Both the position numbers and the translations under genes were made by a program. This document shows positions 1-7,217 of a DNA stretch of 10,505 bases, piece after piece. Each line of letters begins with the position of its first letter. Positions within the stretch are counted from its first letter, which is position 1. The notes under the pieces were generated by a model. The model made no database searches and was not told where the DNA came from. It saw only the letters and a program-made list of their open reading frames with translations. This DNA is from JBLHUT01 sp047629975 (GTDB lineage: Bacteria; Pseudomonadota; Alphaproteobacteria; Rhodobacterales; Rhodobacteraceae). Where the stretch lies: the NCBI GenBank assembly GCA_047629975.1, contig JBLHUT010000116.1, forward strand, positions 1-10,505, in the 5' to 3' direction.

Positions 1-1
1 A

Positions 2-184
2 AAGCGCCTTTTCAGGCATGGCTTCAAAGCATCCCCCTCTCATGCATGTAAACATGCACTGCCAGGGTAGTGGATGAGCAGTAAAGGCAATTGTTATGAC
101 AATGCCATGGTGGACACGGTCCTCAAATCCAACAACGCCGAGCTGATCTGGCGCACCCGCCGGGAAACCAGACGCCAAGCCGAG
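2..184 (+). pseudogene. IS3-family transposase orfB, C-terminal fragment
   Basis: In the frame starting at base 2 the peptide begins with RHGFKAS (14-34). It resumes at 74 with MSSKGNCYDNAMVD and continues through NAELIWR to TRRQAE at about 184. Both halves match the well-known C-terminal part of IS3-family orfB integrase domains, which reads approximately RHGFKAS-MSGKGNCYDNA-VE-FFK-KAELIWR. The two halves are in the same frame but separated by 39 extra bases (35-73) that include a TAG stop at 68-70. The catalytic glutamate of the DDE triad, normally the E in the NA-x-VE motif, is Asp here (GAC at 113-115). After TRRQAE the homology stops abruptly where the opposite-strand remnant begins. The gene is dead, and its 5' part lies outside the window or is lost. 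Confidence 0.8.
35..73. repeat. 39-base insertion with a perfect 7-base inverted repeat
   Basis: Within the transposase fragment, the stretch 35-73 has no counterpart in the conserved transposase sequence and separates two halves that would otherwise join in frame (RHGFKAS to MSSKGNCYDNA). It carries a perfect inverted repeat, TGCATGT at 43-49 and ACATGCA at 52-58, with a two-base AA spacer. The length is a multiple of three but the insert brings a stop codon (68-70). It could be an ordinary small insertion or the footprint of an excised element. I see no second copy in the window. Confidence 0.5.
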
Positions 185-915
185 CACCAGAGATGCTGGC
201 ATCAACCAGCCTGCGGAATTTTCTGGAGGCGCCAATGGTGTCGGACACAAAATCCAAAAACCAGTGCTCGCCAAGACGCAAAGCCATCGAAATAGGCGTT
301 TGCTACCCCTTCACCGTTTGACCCCCCGTTTTTCCTCAGGAAGGAGGGGATATAATTTTTTGTGGTTCATGACCATTTCCTTGCGCTCGAACCGCACGAC
401 GATCCGGCGGCAGCCAAACCAACGACGCACGGCCGCAATCGCCTGCATTTCTTCGCGAACTTCGGGATTATCCGGCGGTTTGTCGCGCCGGACAGTCTTG
501 GGAGTGACACCCACAAGCCTGCACGCCCGACGCTGCGAGATATCACGATCCTGCACTGTCTTGCGTGCTGCTGCCCGTCGCACATTCTGTGTCGTCAGTT
601 CTTTCCCGGCAAACCTTTCGACACGACGTTGTCGAGCATCGTGTCGGTCAGCAGGCGCTTGAGGTGCGCGTTCTCGCGCGCTATTGTCGCTCGGATCAAA
701 GGCGCAACCAAACGCGCTCCAGCGATTTAGGCCGGTGGGTGTCTGAAACGTTCCTGCCACAATATTTGGCGTGGAACGCCCATAGGCTCAGGCCATGCCT
801 GCAGCACTGCCTCTGCCGTCGGCATTCCGGCTTCTTGCTCTTTGATCATCCTGATCATTTGAGCTTCGGTAAAACGCCTCTGTAGCACTTGATTGCTCCG
901 TCGAATGTTGAGCAA
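180..915 (-). pseudogene. Decayed IS3-family orfA-orfB transposase
   Basis: Reading leftward, the orfA part starts near 903 with RRFTEAQMIRMIKEQEAG, the helix-turn-helix start typical of IS3-family orfA. It is interrupted by TAA at 727-729 and resumes in the same frame with ENAHLKRLLTDTMLDN, ending at TGA 595-597. The centre between these blocks has lost similarity. The orfB part overlaps in another frame: GKELTTQNVRR, then RRACRLVGVTPKTVRR and MNHKKLYPLLPEEKRGVKR, down to a TGA at 311-313 where the family has Arg. Beyond it RGSKR continues, then a frameshift near 300 leads to GEHWFLDFVSDTIGASRKFR, which holds the first catalytic Asp (codon 252-254). A deletion of roughly 15 residues follows and joins to DASISGAR, ending at about 180. 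No normal start codon is seen: the longest open frame begins with TTG at 915. Confidence 0.85.
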
Positions 916-918
916 GCT

Positions 919-1254
919 CTACATTAAACCGTGGGAAGTTTCGGGAGGCAAATTACCGGCCTCGGATCTGGGCGCATTCTTGCAGTCAACGAGAGCTTCC
1001 AGCATCAAGGCAAAACAACTGCAGTATTCTGCGCTTCCAAATCCGGCATTCGGAATGTTAGGATAGCGCGAGGCAGTCGACGCCAGAGACCCGTTCCCCC
1101 AAACAGGGTGCAAGGCACCAAAACGTCTTCGATGCAAATCAGCCGCATTTGCTTCCCTGATCATCCGTCGGGCCTTTGTAGGACGATGAATCGCCAACGT
1201 TGAAAGTAAAACACGTGCAGCTATATCGACATCGCTATGCATCAAGGGACGCAT
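919..1254 (-). CDS. Small conserved protein of unknown function at the end of the GTA operon
   Basis: A 111-residue protein with no signal peptide or membrane segment. It begins MRPLMHSDVDIAARVLL and has a central motif HPVWGNGSL (residues 49-57), followed by a helical block with three Cys (EYCSCFALMLEALVDC). I recognise this pattern from small uncharacterised proteins of Rhodobacterales, I believe classed as DUF7742, but I cannot confirm the family number. The start ATG lies three bases after the stop of the DUF2793 gene and is preceded by GGGAG at a usable distance, so it looks translationally linked to the GTA operon. The C-terminal tail of about 20 residues has lower complexity and ends at a TAG (919-921) right where IS remnants begin. 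The last residues may therefore have been altered by insertion. Function is unknown: a GTA accessory role is suggested only by position. Confidence 0.75.
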   Translation of the reverse strand: MRPLMHSDVDIAARVLLSTLAIHRPTKARRMIREANAADLHRRRFGALHPVWGNGSLASTASRYPNIPNAGFGSAEYCSCFALMLEALVDCKNAPRSEAGNLPPETSHGLM

Positions 1255-1257
1255 AGG

Positions 1258-1968
1258 TCACACTCCCGGCAGGTCAATTTGATATGTGTGCATGGCAACC
1301 CTGATCATTCCACCTGCAAAGTTCCCTCCGAGAGCGGAAACTTTGATCGGCGTCGCACCATAAAACGTCGTTGGCGATGACAAAAGCCCGTGACTATAGG
1401 ACCCAGCCTCAAGACCGATGCCTGAACCGAACTGGGAGCTATCACTACCAGTGCCGATGTCCCAACTCGCGAGGCTCCCTGTAAGATCTTCCACCACCCT
1501 GACAGACACAGCAAACACCACCGAATTTGCTGGAATCGATATTGTCGTCGTGTTCTCGACTCCGGCAGCAACTGCGTGATCAAATTCTTGCACAAGAAAA
1601 CTGGAACTTGCTCCTGACGGGCCAATTCCAAGCGCACCGCTTTTCCAACTGGTGCCAGTCCAGACTGCCTGAACATTTTGATCAACGATCCATCCGTTCC
1701 AACCTACTTGTAGCTCAACGAACGTCCATCCTCCATTCACCGCAAGCGCCAAGGTTTCTTCATGCGCGGCCCACGCCCCCGTTGCTCCGGCAGGGACGTG
1801 ATAGACTAGGCCGTCCATAATTGTCAGCGGAGGGTCAGCCTGTTCAACCGAAACCAAGCGAAGCTGTACCATGCCATCAAGTCGCGCAAGCGCTTCGTTG
1901 ACGGTCACATGTTTTTGCGCTTGGGCGGCTTGGACCAAGGGCAGGTGGAACACAGGAGTATTAGTCAT
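1258..1968 (-). CDS. DUF2793 domain protein, probable GTA tail fibre or receptor-binding protein
   Basis: A 236-residue protein. The N-terminal half (about 1-110) carries the DUF2793 hallmark: HLPLVQAAQAQKHVTVNEAL, then ARLDGMVQLRLVS, and a Trp- and Gly-rich end (WTFVELQVGWNGWIVD). The C-terminal half (about 120-236) is a beta-rich, Ser/Gly/Thr-rich module with ISIPANSVVFAVSVRVVEDL and GGNFAGGMIRVAMH, resembling C-terminal modules of phage and GTA fibre proteins. DUF2793 proteins are associated with GTA tail fibres: in R. capsulatus such a fibre gene lies apart from the main cluster, to my knowledge, whereas here it sits right behind g15. The chosen ATG (1968) overlaps the g15 stop by 8 bases and has AAGGA upstream. 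An in-frame extension to 2025 is possible but would lie inside g15. Binding of a cell-surface ligand is inferred, not visible. Confidence 0.85.
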   Translation of the reverse strand: MTNTPVFHLPLVQAAQAQKHVTVNEALARLDGMVQLRLVSVEQADPPLTIMDGLVYHVPAGATGAWAAHEETLALAVNGGWTFVELQVGWNGWIVDQNVQAVWTGTSWKSGALGIGPSGASSSFLVQEFDHAVAAGVENTTTISIPANSVVFAVSVRVVEDLTGSLASWDIGTGSDSSQFGSGIGLEAGSYSHGLLSSPTTFYGATPIKVSALGGNFAGGMIRVAMHTYQIDLPGV

Positions 1969-4900
1969 TGATGTCGATCCTTGTAAAAGGGCCAGGTCCA
2001 AAACGGTCGGACACTTGCGCCACATGAATTTCGAAAGGTCTTGAAATGCCGTCTTCGGCCTGTTGCGACAGGCTATAGAACCAGCTCATTTCCGTAGCCG
2101 CTTGATCCCTGACCAAGGTTTCACCTTGATAGACACGCAGCATATATTGCTCTTTGTCCTCTCCAACCGGCACCTCTACAGACAGCCAGCTGTCGCCGTC
2201 GATCCGGGTGCGCCTGATCCAACTCACCAGAATATCACCCGTTTCAGAGCATGTTGCTTTTAAATGACAGGGCGCAAACGGGCGTAAGCCGATCCCCTCA
2301 AAGGCTTCGACTTTTTGCACATAACTGGGGTCATCAAACCCCAGCGACGAAAGACCAATCCGGTAATACCGATCCAACCCTCGCGCAGCCGCAGAGACAA
2401 CAATTTGCTCAGGCCGCCCGTCAAGAACCACAAGCCGGCTTCCCTGTGGCCAAACATCCGGCATCAACGCGTCACTGCCCTGCTGACCCCGAAGCAAACA
2501 ACTCAGTGAGTAAGTATCGGGAGCAACAAGTTCCGCCTTGGCAAACTGGAAAACCTCCCAGTTCGCCGGGCTCCCGTCACCAATTGCAACAACATTTGCG
2601 CCGTTCAAAACATCCAGCGTACTTGCCGAACTCAGGTGCGTACCTTTGATCTTTATCAAAAGAGAGGCGCCAAGGTCCCAAAGCCCCGCCTTTGCACGCT
2701 CCAGGGCGTTGAGTGTCGTGCCGATACCAGAAGGCACAGTCACCGCGCTGTTAAACTGATACCCGGCATCTGAAGCACTTTGATAAACCGCCATGTCCCC
2801 CAACCACGGCGAAGACGCCACAGCAATGTGAGGCGCATTTGGCACTTCGTCACCGGTAAGCAACGGCAGATCAAGAAACTGCACCGTCGCCGGTGTCACC
2901 ACATTAAACGGACGCACCGGAACCAGATCATCGACCTCACGACTTGGCGTGTAAACATGGTGCTCCACCCGAACGGCTTCAGCGATCAAAACGCCCGCAT
3001 TCTCAATCCGGTCGATCCTGTAGCTGCCCTCGGCACCTTCATGAGACAACGCAACAACATCACCCGCCCCGATCCGGCCCGCAGAGGGCGGAAGCGCAAA
3101 TCGAACACTATCGCGGGCGATCCGCGCCTCGGACAGCCACCTTTCCGCAATTGCCCGCCCCTCCGCACCAGACAAGGAAATCGGCATTTCTGTCTGGGAA
3201 ACGGACACAGACGAATTATCGGGGAAAACCGCCTCTGCGGAGCGGGTTTCAAAATCGCGATCCGCCTCGACAAAGCCAAGCTTGACGCGGCCTGCTGTCT
3301 CCACATCCGGAGCCCGGATTGAATCGACATCCGCACCAATCTCCGTCGAAAATGCCAAACTATCGGCATCAACCGTCAATTGTGCCTGCCCCGCACGCAT
3401 CTGGAACTTCAGAAGTCCGTCACGCTCGACAGCTTCGAACCCAAAGGCCAACATCAAAGGCTGCAATGCCGACCGGGCACCACCCAAGTCATCGATCACG
3501 TATCCACGAACCAGCCCAAAAAGACGGGACACATCGATTTCGGTCACCCCGGAACGCGCGCAAATTTCAACCACAACCGCCGCGAGTGCTTCTGCCGAGG
3601 TGCGTCCGTTGAGCCAATGCCCAAGGGCATAATTCCCACCATCGCTCCAGACATCCACGCTTGCCGGAAAATGCGGAAACGGACGCGCATCCCAGGCCCA
3701 GACATGAGCATTATCCATATCAACCATGGGTTCGCCATTAACAGCAGACACCGGATTGTTTGCAACATCGCTCCAATGGCTGCTGATCGCGCGCAGATAT
3801 TGTGCCTGAATCAGATCGTCGCGCGCTCCGGTCGATGAATAGGGCAGACTGCTTTCCGACGATTTGGGGTCGATAAACTTGTTCGGCTGATTGGTTCCCT
3901 TATCGACCGCAGGACACCCGATTTCGGTAAACCAGATCGGTTTGCTCTGCGGTACCCAATCACTGGCAACCGAAGCCCGCACACCGGACGTGCGATTGTG
4001 ATGTGATTGCTCCCACCATGACACCAGATCCTTGTAGCGAAAGACCCACGGCTCGTTATAGGATCCATCAGTAATGTCCGAACGTATCTGCGCCTCGCGG
4101 TCTGTATCGTTGGCATAATACCAGTCAAACCCTTCCCCACCCGCGATATTCGACTTTAGATATCCCAGATCATAAATGCTGTTCCAACCGGCATCGGCAT
4201 GGCCATCCCCGTCGCGCCAATCAGACAGAGGGTGATAGTTATCAATCCCGATAAAATCGGTGTTTTCATCCGCCCAAAGCGGATCAAGATGGAAAAACAC
4301 ATCGCCTGACCCATCTGCCGGATGATAACCGAAGTATTCCGACCAATCCGCCGCATAGCTCAGCTTGGTGAGCGGGCCCAATACCTGCCGGACATCCGCT
4401 AACAACAACCGAAGCGCGTCGACCATCGGAAATGTCGATCCCGGCCCACGAATCTGTGTCATGCCACGTAACTCAGATCCGACGCAAAACGCATCAACCC
4501 CACCCGCAGCGGCACACAGATGCGCATAATGCAAAATGAACCGGCGATAGGACCATTCTTCAGGTCCGATATAGCTGACCTGCTCCCCCTCGATCAAAAA
4601 ATCCTCAGGGGTCGCAGTTCCGAAAAACGCATCAACCTCGGTCTGCGCCTGCAACGTCTGGTCCGGAGAACCGGCATTGCCCGGCGCAATACTCGTCGTA
4701 ATCCGGCCACGCCACGGCAATTCCGGCTGGTCTGCCGCGCCGCTCCACGGGTCTGCCCGTCCGTTGCCTTCAAGTTGCTCCATCAGGATAAACGGATAAA
4801 ACATCGCCCGCTGACCCGCCGCCTTTGACGCTTGAAGAGCCTCGATCACAGACTGGTCCGCGGGGGTGCCCCCGTAAATTGTGCGCCCGTCAATCTGTGG

Positions 4901-5884
4901 AAGCGTCCCGGCTGTGCCACGCAGCACACCGTCCACACGCCACGCTATGCCAACACCATCTTTCGCCGTTTGCTCCACCTTCGGCCTCAAGGTGCACTCG
5001 CCGCACCGCAAATCATCCCCGAACCAAGAAACAATCAACGAGATCGACCCACAGTTGGGAAGTTCTTCTCCAAGCTGCTCTAGAGAGGTGGAAAAATCTG
5101 TTTTTCCACTTGGCGAATTGACATTGGCCGAGCGGTTTTCTCCCAAGCTTTCTTCATAATATACCGGCGTCGTTGCCAAGGCGTACTCGCCAGTGCCGGG
5201 TATCACTGCAACGGCATTTATCAGTTTCGACACGCTTTGAGCCTCGGCAGGCAATGTTTCGGTTGCCGCCGGACGCACGACCTCGAACGAAAACTGGGGA
5301 ACACGATTTCCATAAGCCCCAAGCGCAAGATCCTCGATCACCACATAGGCAACTCCACGATAAGCCGGCGCATTTCCTGCGCCTTCCACGGCTTCGATCC
5401 TGGGGTCGGGCAGCTGATCGCGCGCGCCGGAATATACCCGCATCGACAACTGGTCACGGGCGATCTCAACGCCATCGGCCCAGACCCGGCCAACCCGCGT
5501 GATCGTCCCCTCACACAGAGCAATCGCCAGGCTCACCGAATAGCTGTAACTACTGGTCGCCGGCGCAGAGGGCGCGCCCTTGCCACCACCGCTAGAGACA
5601 ACCGTCTCGCTGAATTGTGTCGCCCAGATCACCTGCCCGCCGACGCGCATCCGACCGTAAACCTGACTGATGGCACGCCCCTCGCTCGCCCCGGTCAGGC
5701 GGAACCGCTCAACCCGGCCTGTCTCCACCGCTTCACTGCCACTGCCCAAAAGCCGCTGGTCGATAATCTTGCCGACGGTTGCACCGACGGCACGTCCCAC
5801 GACAGCCGCCGACACCCCCAAAAGGGAGCCCCCAACAGCAGAACCCGCCGCAGCCCCTGCTGCTGATAATAGTATTGTCGCCAT
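1961..5884 (-). CDS. g15: GTA gp15, tail tip (megatron) protein with TIM-barrel-like domain
   Basis: A 1,307-residue protein, the size expected for RcGTA gp15, the large protein at the tail tip thought to take part in cell contact and DNA delivery. Residues 1-40 are Gly/Ala-rich and hydrophobic. About 60-400 is a beta-rich tail-hub-like region (QVYGRMRVGGQVIWATQ, VEIARDQL). About 415-740 is the GTA TIM-barrel-like domain, with VDAFCVGSELRGMTQIRG, FIGIDNYHPLSDWRDGDGHA, KPIWFTEIGCPAVDKG and HVWAWDARPFPHFP. E471 and E654 sit where clan GH-A glycosidases have their two catalytic glutamates. About 765-980 resembles the phage tail-protein domain (RLFGLVRGYVIDD, RSALQPLMLAFGFEAVERDG). The C-terminus (about 1155-1307) includes a fibronectin-like fold (PCHLKATCSETGDILVSW). 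The ATG at 5884 overlaps the g14 stop as TGATG. An in-frame extension to 5935 would lie inside g14 and is rejected. A glycosidase activity is plausible but not proven by sequence. Confidence 0.95.
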   Translation of the reverse strand: MATILLSAAGAAAGSAVGGSLLGVSAAVVGRAVGATVGKIIDQRLLGSGSEAVETGRVERFRLTGASEGRAISQVYGRMRVGGQVIWATQFSETVVSSGGGKGAPSAPATSSYSYSVSLAIALCEGTITRVGRVWADGVEIARDQLSMRVYSGARDQLPDPRIEAVEGAGNAPAYRGVAYVVIEDLALGAYGNRVPQFSFEVVRPAATETLPAEAQSVSKLINAVAVIPGTGEYALATTPVYYEESLGENRSANVNSPSGKTDFSTSLEQLGEELPNCGSISLIVSWFGDDLRCGECTLRPKVEQTAKDGVGIAWRVDGVLRGTAGTLPQIDGRTIYGGTPADQSVIEALQASKAAGQRAMFYPFILMEQLEGNGRADPWSGAADQPELPWRGRITTSIAPGNAGSPDQTLQAQTEVDAFFGTATPEDFLIEGEQVSYIGPEEWSYRRFILHYAHLCAAAGGVDAFCVGSELRGMTQIRGPGSTFPMVDALRLLLADVRQVLGPLTKLSYAADWSEYFGYHPADGSGDVFFHLDPLWADENTDFIGIDNYHPLSDWRDGDGHADAGWNSIYDLGYLKSNIAGGEGFDWYYANDTDREAQIRSDITDGSYNEPWVFRYKDLVSWWEQSHHNRTSGVRASVASDWVPQSKPIWFTEIGCPAVDKGTNQPNKFIDPKSSESSLPYSSTGARDDLIQAQYLRAISSHWSDVANNPVSAVNGEPMVDMDNAHVWAWDARPFPHFPASVDVWSDGGNYALGHWLNGRTSAEALAAVVVEICARSGVTEIDVSRLFGLVRGYVIDDLGGARSALQPLMLAFGFEAVERDGLLKFQMRAGQAQLTVDADSLAFSTEIGADVDSIRAPDVETAGRVKLGFVEADRDFETRSAEAVFPDNSSVSVSQTEMPISLSGAEGRAIAERWLSEARIARDSVRFALPPSAGRIGAGDVVALSHEGAEGSYRIDRIENAGVLIAEAVRVEHHVYTPSREVDDLVPVRPFNVVTPATVQFLDLPLLTGDEVPNAPHIAVASSPWLGDMAVYQSASDAGYQFNSAVTVPSGIGTTLNALERAKAGLWDLGASLLIKIKGTHLSSASTLDVLNGANVVAIGDGSPANWEVFQFAKAELVAPDTYSLSCLLRGQQGSDALMPDVWPQGSRLVVLDGRPEQIVVSAAARGLDRYYRIGLSSLGFDDPSYVQKVEAFEGIGLRPFAPCHLKATCSETGDILVSWIRRTRIDGDSWLSVEVPVGEDKEQYMLRVYQGETLVRDQAATEMSWFYSLSQQAEDGISRPFEIHVAQVSDRFGPGPFTRIDIND

Positions 5885-6324
5885 CACATCGCTCCTTTCG
5901 GAAAGGCAAACCGCGCAGCAATGCGCCGCCGCCAAGGGACAGTCAGCGGGCTTTCCAGCACCGCGTGCCCTGAATAGGCATGAATAAAGCTTGGCTCCGG
6001 GCCGCCAGACCCGACAATCCCCAGATGCTTGGCTACAGATCCCGCGCGCATCCGAAAAAGCAAAACCTCACCTGCCTCAAACACGCCACCGGCAGGCCGC
6101 TCCTCAAGATGCCGTCGGGCCGCCTGCCACAACCGCTCGATCCGCTCGGGCTCCGACCAGTCTTGCGTGTAGGCCGGTATCACTTCTGGCTCGGCCCCGA
6201 GCACATCGCGCCAAACACCTCTGAGCAATCCCAGACAATCACACCCCGCCCCCATCAAAGAGCCCTGATGCCGATAGGGCGTGCCGATCCATGCCCGCGC
6301 ACTGCGCACAACATCCGGCCTCAT
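5884..6324 (-). CDS. g14: GTA gp14, NlpC/P60-type tail peptidase
   Basis: A 146-residue protein of the NlpC/P60 cysteine peptidase fold, found at the tail tip of GTAs and related siphophages, where it is thought to cut peptidoglycan cross-links during DNA entry. The N-terminal helix RSARAWIGTPYRHQGS leads into GAGCDCLGLLRGVW. Cys30 in the D-C-x-G motif is the likely nucleophile, with His100 (AKHLGIV) and His115 (FIHAYS) as the candidate second and third catalytic positions. The length is that of the single-domain phage form with no signal peptide, as expected for a particle component. The ATG at 6324 forms an ATGA overlap with the g13 stop. The in-frame reading continues open to 6531 inside g13, but that part is the antisense-frame product of g13 and shows no family similarity. 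Confidence 0.93.
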   Translation of the reverse strand: MRPDVVRSARAWIGTPYRHQGSLMGAGCDCLGLLRGVWRDVLGAEPEVIPAYTQDWSEPERIERLWQAARRHLEERPAGGVFEAGEVLLFRMRAGSVAKHLGIVGSGGPEPSFIHAYSGHAVLESPLTVPWRRRIAARFAFPKGAM

Positions 6325-7217
6325 TGGCCACTCCTCGACAGGCTGCCACCCGTATTGACACTGGCCGAGCTTGGATAACTCATCAACCAGTCCTCCCCGG
6401 GAATATCCGGAAATCCTTGAAAGTTCAGGAAGTTGCCGAACTTGGCCTTGCAGCTCGTGGTGCGCTTGTCGCAACCCGCAAACAGCCGCACGGTATCGCT
6501 CGCCGACAGATCCACCTTCAGGCTCTGCCAAAGCTCGATGACCCGGCTGCCATCAATCACCAGATCGTTCTTGATGATCCCCGAAAGGCCAGCCGCCGCA
6601 CCACTTGTAACCAACATCACGCCACGCTCGAACCAGCGCTCCTGAAATCCGTTCAGACCGGCAAAAGTAAACACCCGCGCATCATCAACATCCACGAAGC
6701 CCGTGTCGCTGAAATACTCGGCCGTTTCGACATCGAACCCACAGGCACCATCGCCCAGAACCGCAGAGCACGGTTTTTGATAAACCCGTCCTGCCGGTTG
6801 GCTCATGGCCTCGGTCAGCCCGCGCAACTCGGCAGTAAACGCTCCGCCTGCACGGCTGATTTCACCAATTGTTCCACGAAACTGGACGATGCGTTGCGCA
6901 ACATCACTCCAGTTGACGCGCCACGACTCGACCTCGGCACCATCGAAACGCCCCGCCAGAATATCCTCTTCGGTAAGCCCGCCATCGCTTAACGCGCCGA
7001 CCGCCTCGGAGTTATCCACTGACAAGCCCGTCGTTTGCACCAAAGCTTTCGCCGTCAGACCGGTTGCCGCCCGAAACAGCAGCCCCTCAAAGCGCAAATC
7101 GACATCGTGATCGGTAAATCCGAACGTAACCCCGTCACGCCGTCTGATCGCCCAACATTGGCAAACCGTTGTGTGCCCTGTGTCAAGATGGGCAAAGTAC
7201 TCCTCGGCGCCACTCAT
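6321..7217 (-). CDS. g13: GTA gp13, tail hub protein (DUF2163) with likely Fe-S cluster site
   Basis: A 298-residue protein. The N-terminal part is the DUF2163 domain (CQCWAIRRRDGVTFGFTDHD, residues 19-38; LTEEDILAGRFDGAEVESW, 81-99). The C-terminal part is the related BR0599-type domain. The hub links the distal tail ring to the tip protein. Four Cys are spaced as two pairs: C150 and C159 (QKPCSAVLGDGACGFD) and C249 and C256 (FAGCDKRTTSCKAKFGN). They sit before the conserved NFQGFPDIPGEDW block. In phage lambda the equivalent tail protein gpL carries an iron-sulphur cluster, and the RcGTA hub is reported to have an Fe-S-type site, so these four are the probable ligands. C19 and C21 are extra. 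The start overlaps the g12 stop as ATGA. Family call is very secure; the metal site is inference. Confidence 0.95.
   Translation of the reverse strand: MSGAEEYFAHLDTGHTTVCQCWAIRRRDGVTFGFTDHDVDLRFEGLLFRAATGLTAKALVQTTGLSVDNSEAVGALSDGGLTEEDILAGRFDGAEVESWRVNWSDVAQRIVQFRGTIGEISRAGGAFTAELRGLTEAMSQPAGRVYQKPCSAVLGDGACGFDVETAEYFSDTGFVDVDDARVFTFAGLNGFQERWFERGVMLVTSGAAAGLSGIIKNDLVIDGSRVIELWQSLKVDLSASDTVRLFAGCDKRTTSCKAKFGNFLNFQGFPDIPGEDWLMSYPSSASVNTGGSLSRSGQ

Larger units (their letters stand above)
1..915. mobile_element. Zone of two decayed IS3-family insertion sequence remnants
   Basis: This stretch has no intact gene. Translation in all frames shows two transposase fragments of the IS3 family (DDE type), one on each strand, meeting tail to tail around 180-184. 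Neither has a full open reading frame, and I could not identify terminal inverted repeats or a target duplication. The zone lies directly beyond the last gene of the GTA operon and marks its downstream border. The two fragments carry different IS3-type signatures, so they probably come from two elements, one inserted in or recombined with the other, and not from a single inverted copy. That is inference from motif comparison only. Confidence 0.8.

Noticed and set aside
326..345. Short inverted repeat TTCCTCAGGAA near 335 as a transcription terminator
   Set aside because: Only a 5-base stem inside the coding remnant of orfB, with no T-run placed properly for the minus-strand operon.
362..885. 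Plus-strand open frames opposite the orfA-orfB remnant
   Set aside because: The minus strand shows clear IS3 transposase homology in pieces; the plus readings show nothing recognisable.
931..1203. Plus-strand open frame opposite the small HPVWGNGSL gene
   Set aside because: The minus-strand protein has a recognised motif, a ribosome site and operon linkage; the plus frame has none.
5237..5866. Open frame of 209 codons on the plus strand opposite the g15 N-terminal part
   Set aside because: Composition is that of a shadow frame, and the minus-strand g15 reading is fully convincing here.
5884..6531. Longer g14 starting at 6531
   Set aside because: The extra 69 residues fall inside g13 in another frame and lack similarity to NlpC/P60 proteins; the ATGA start at 6324 is typical of this operon.
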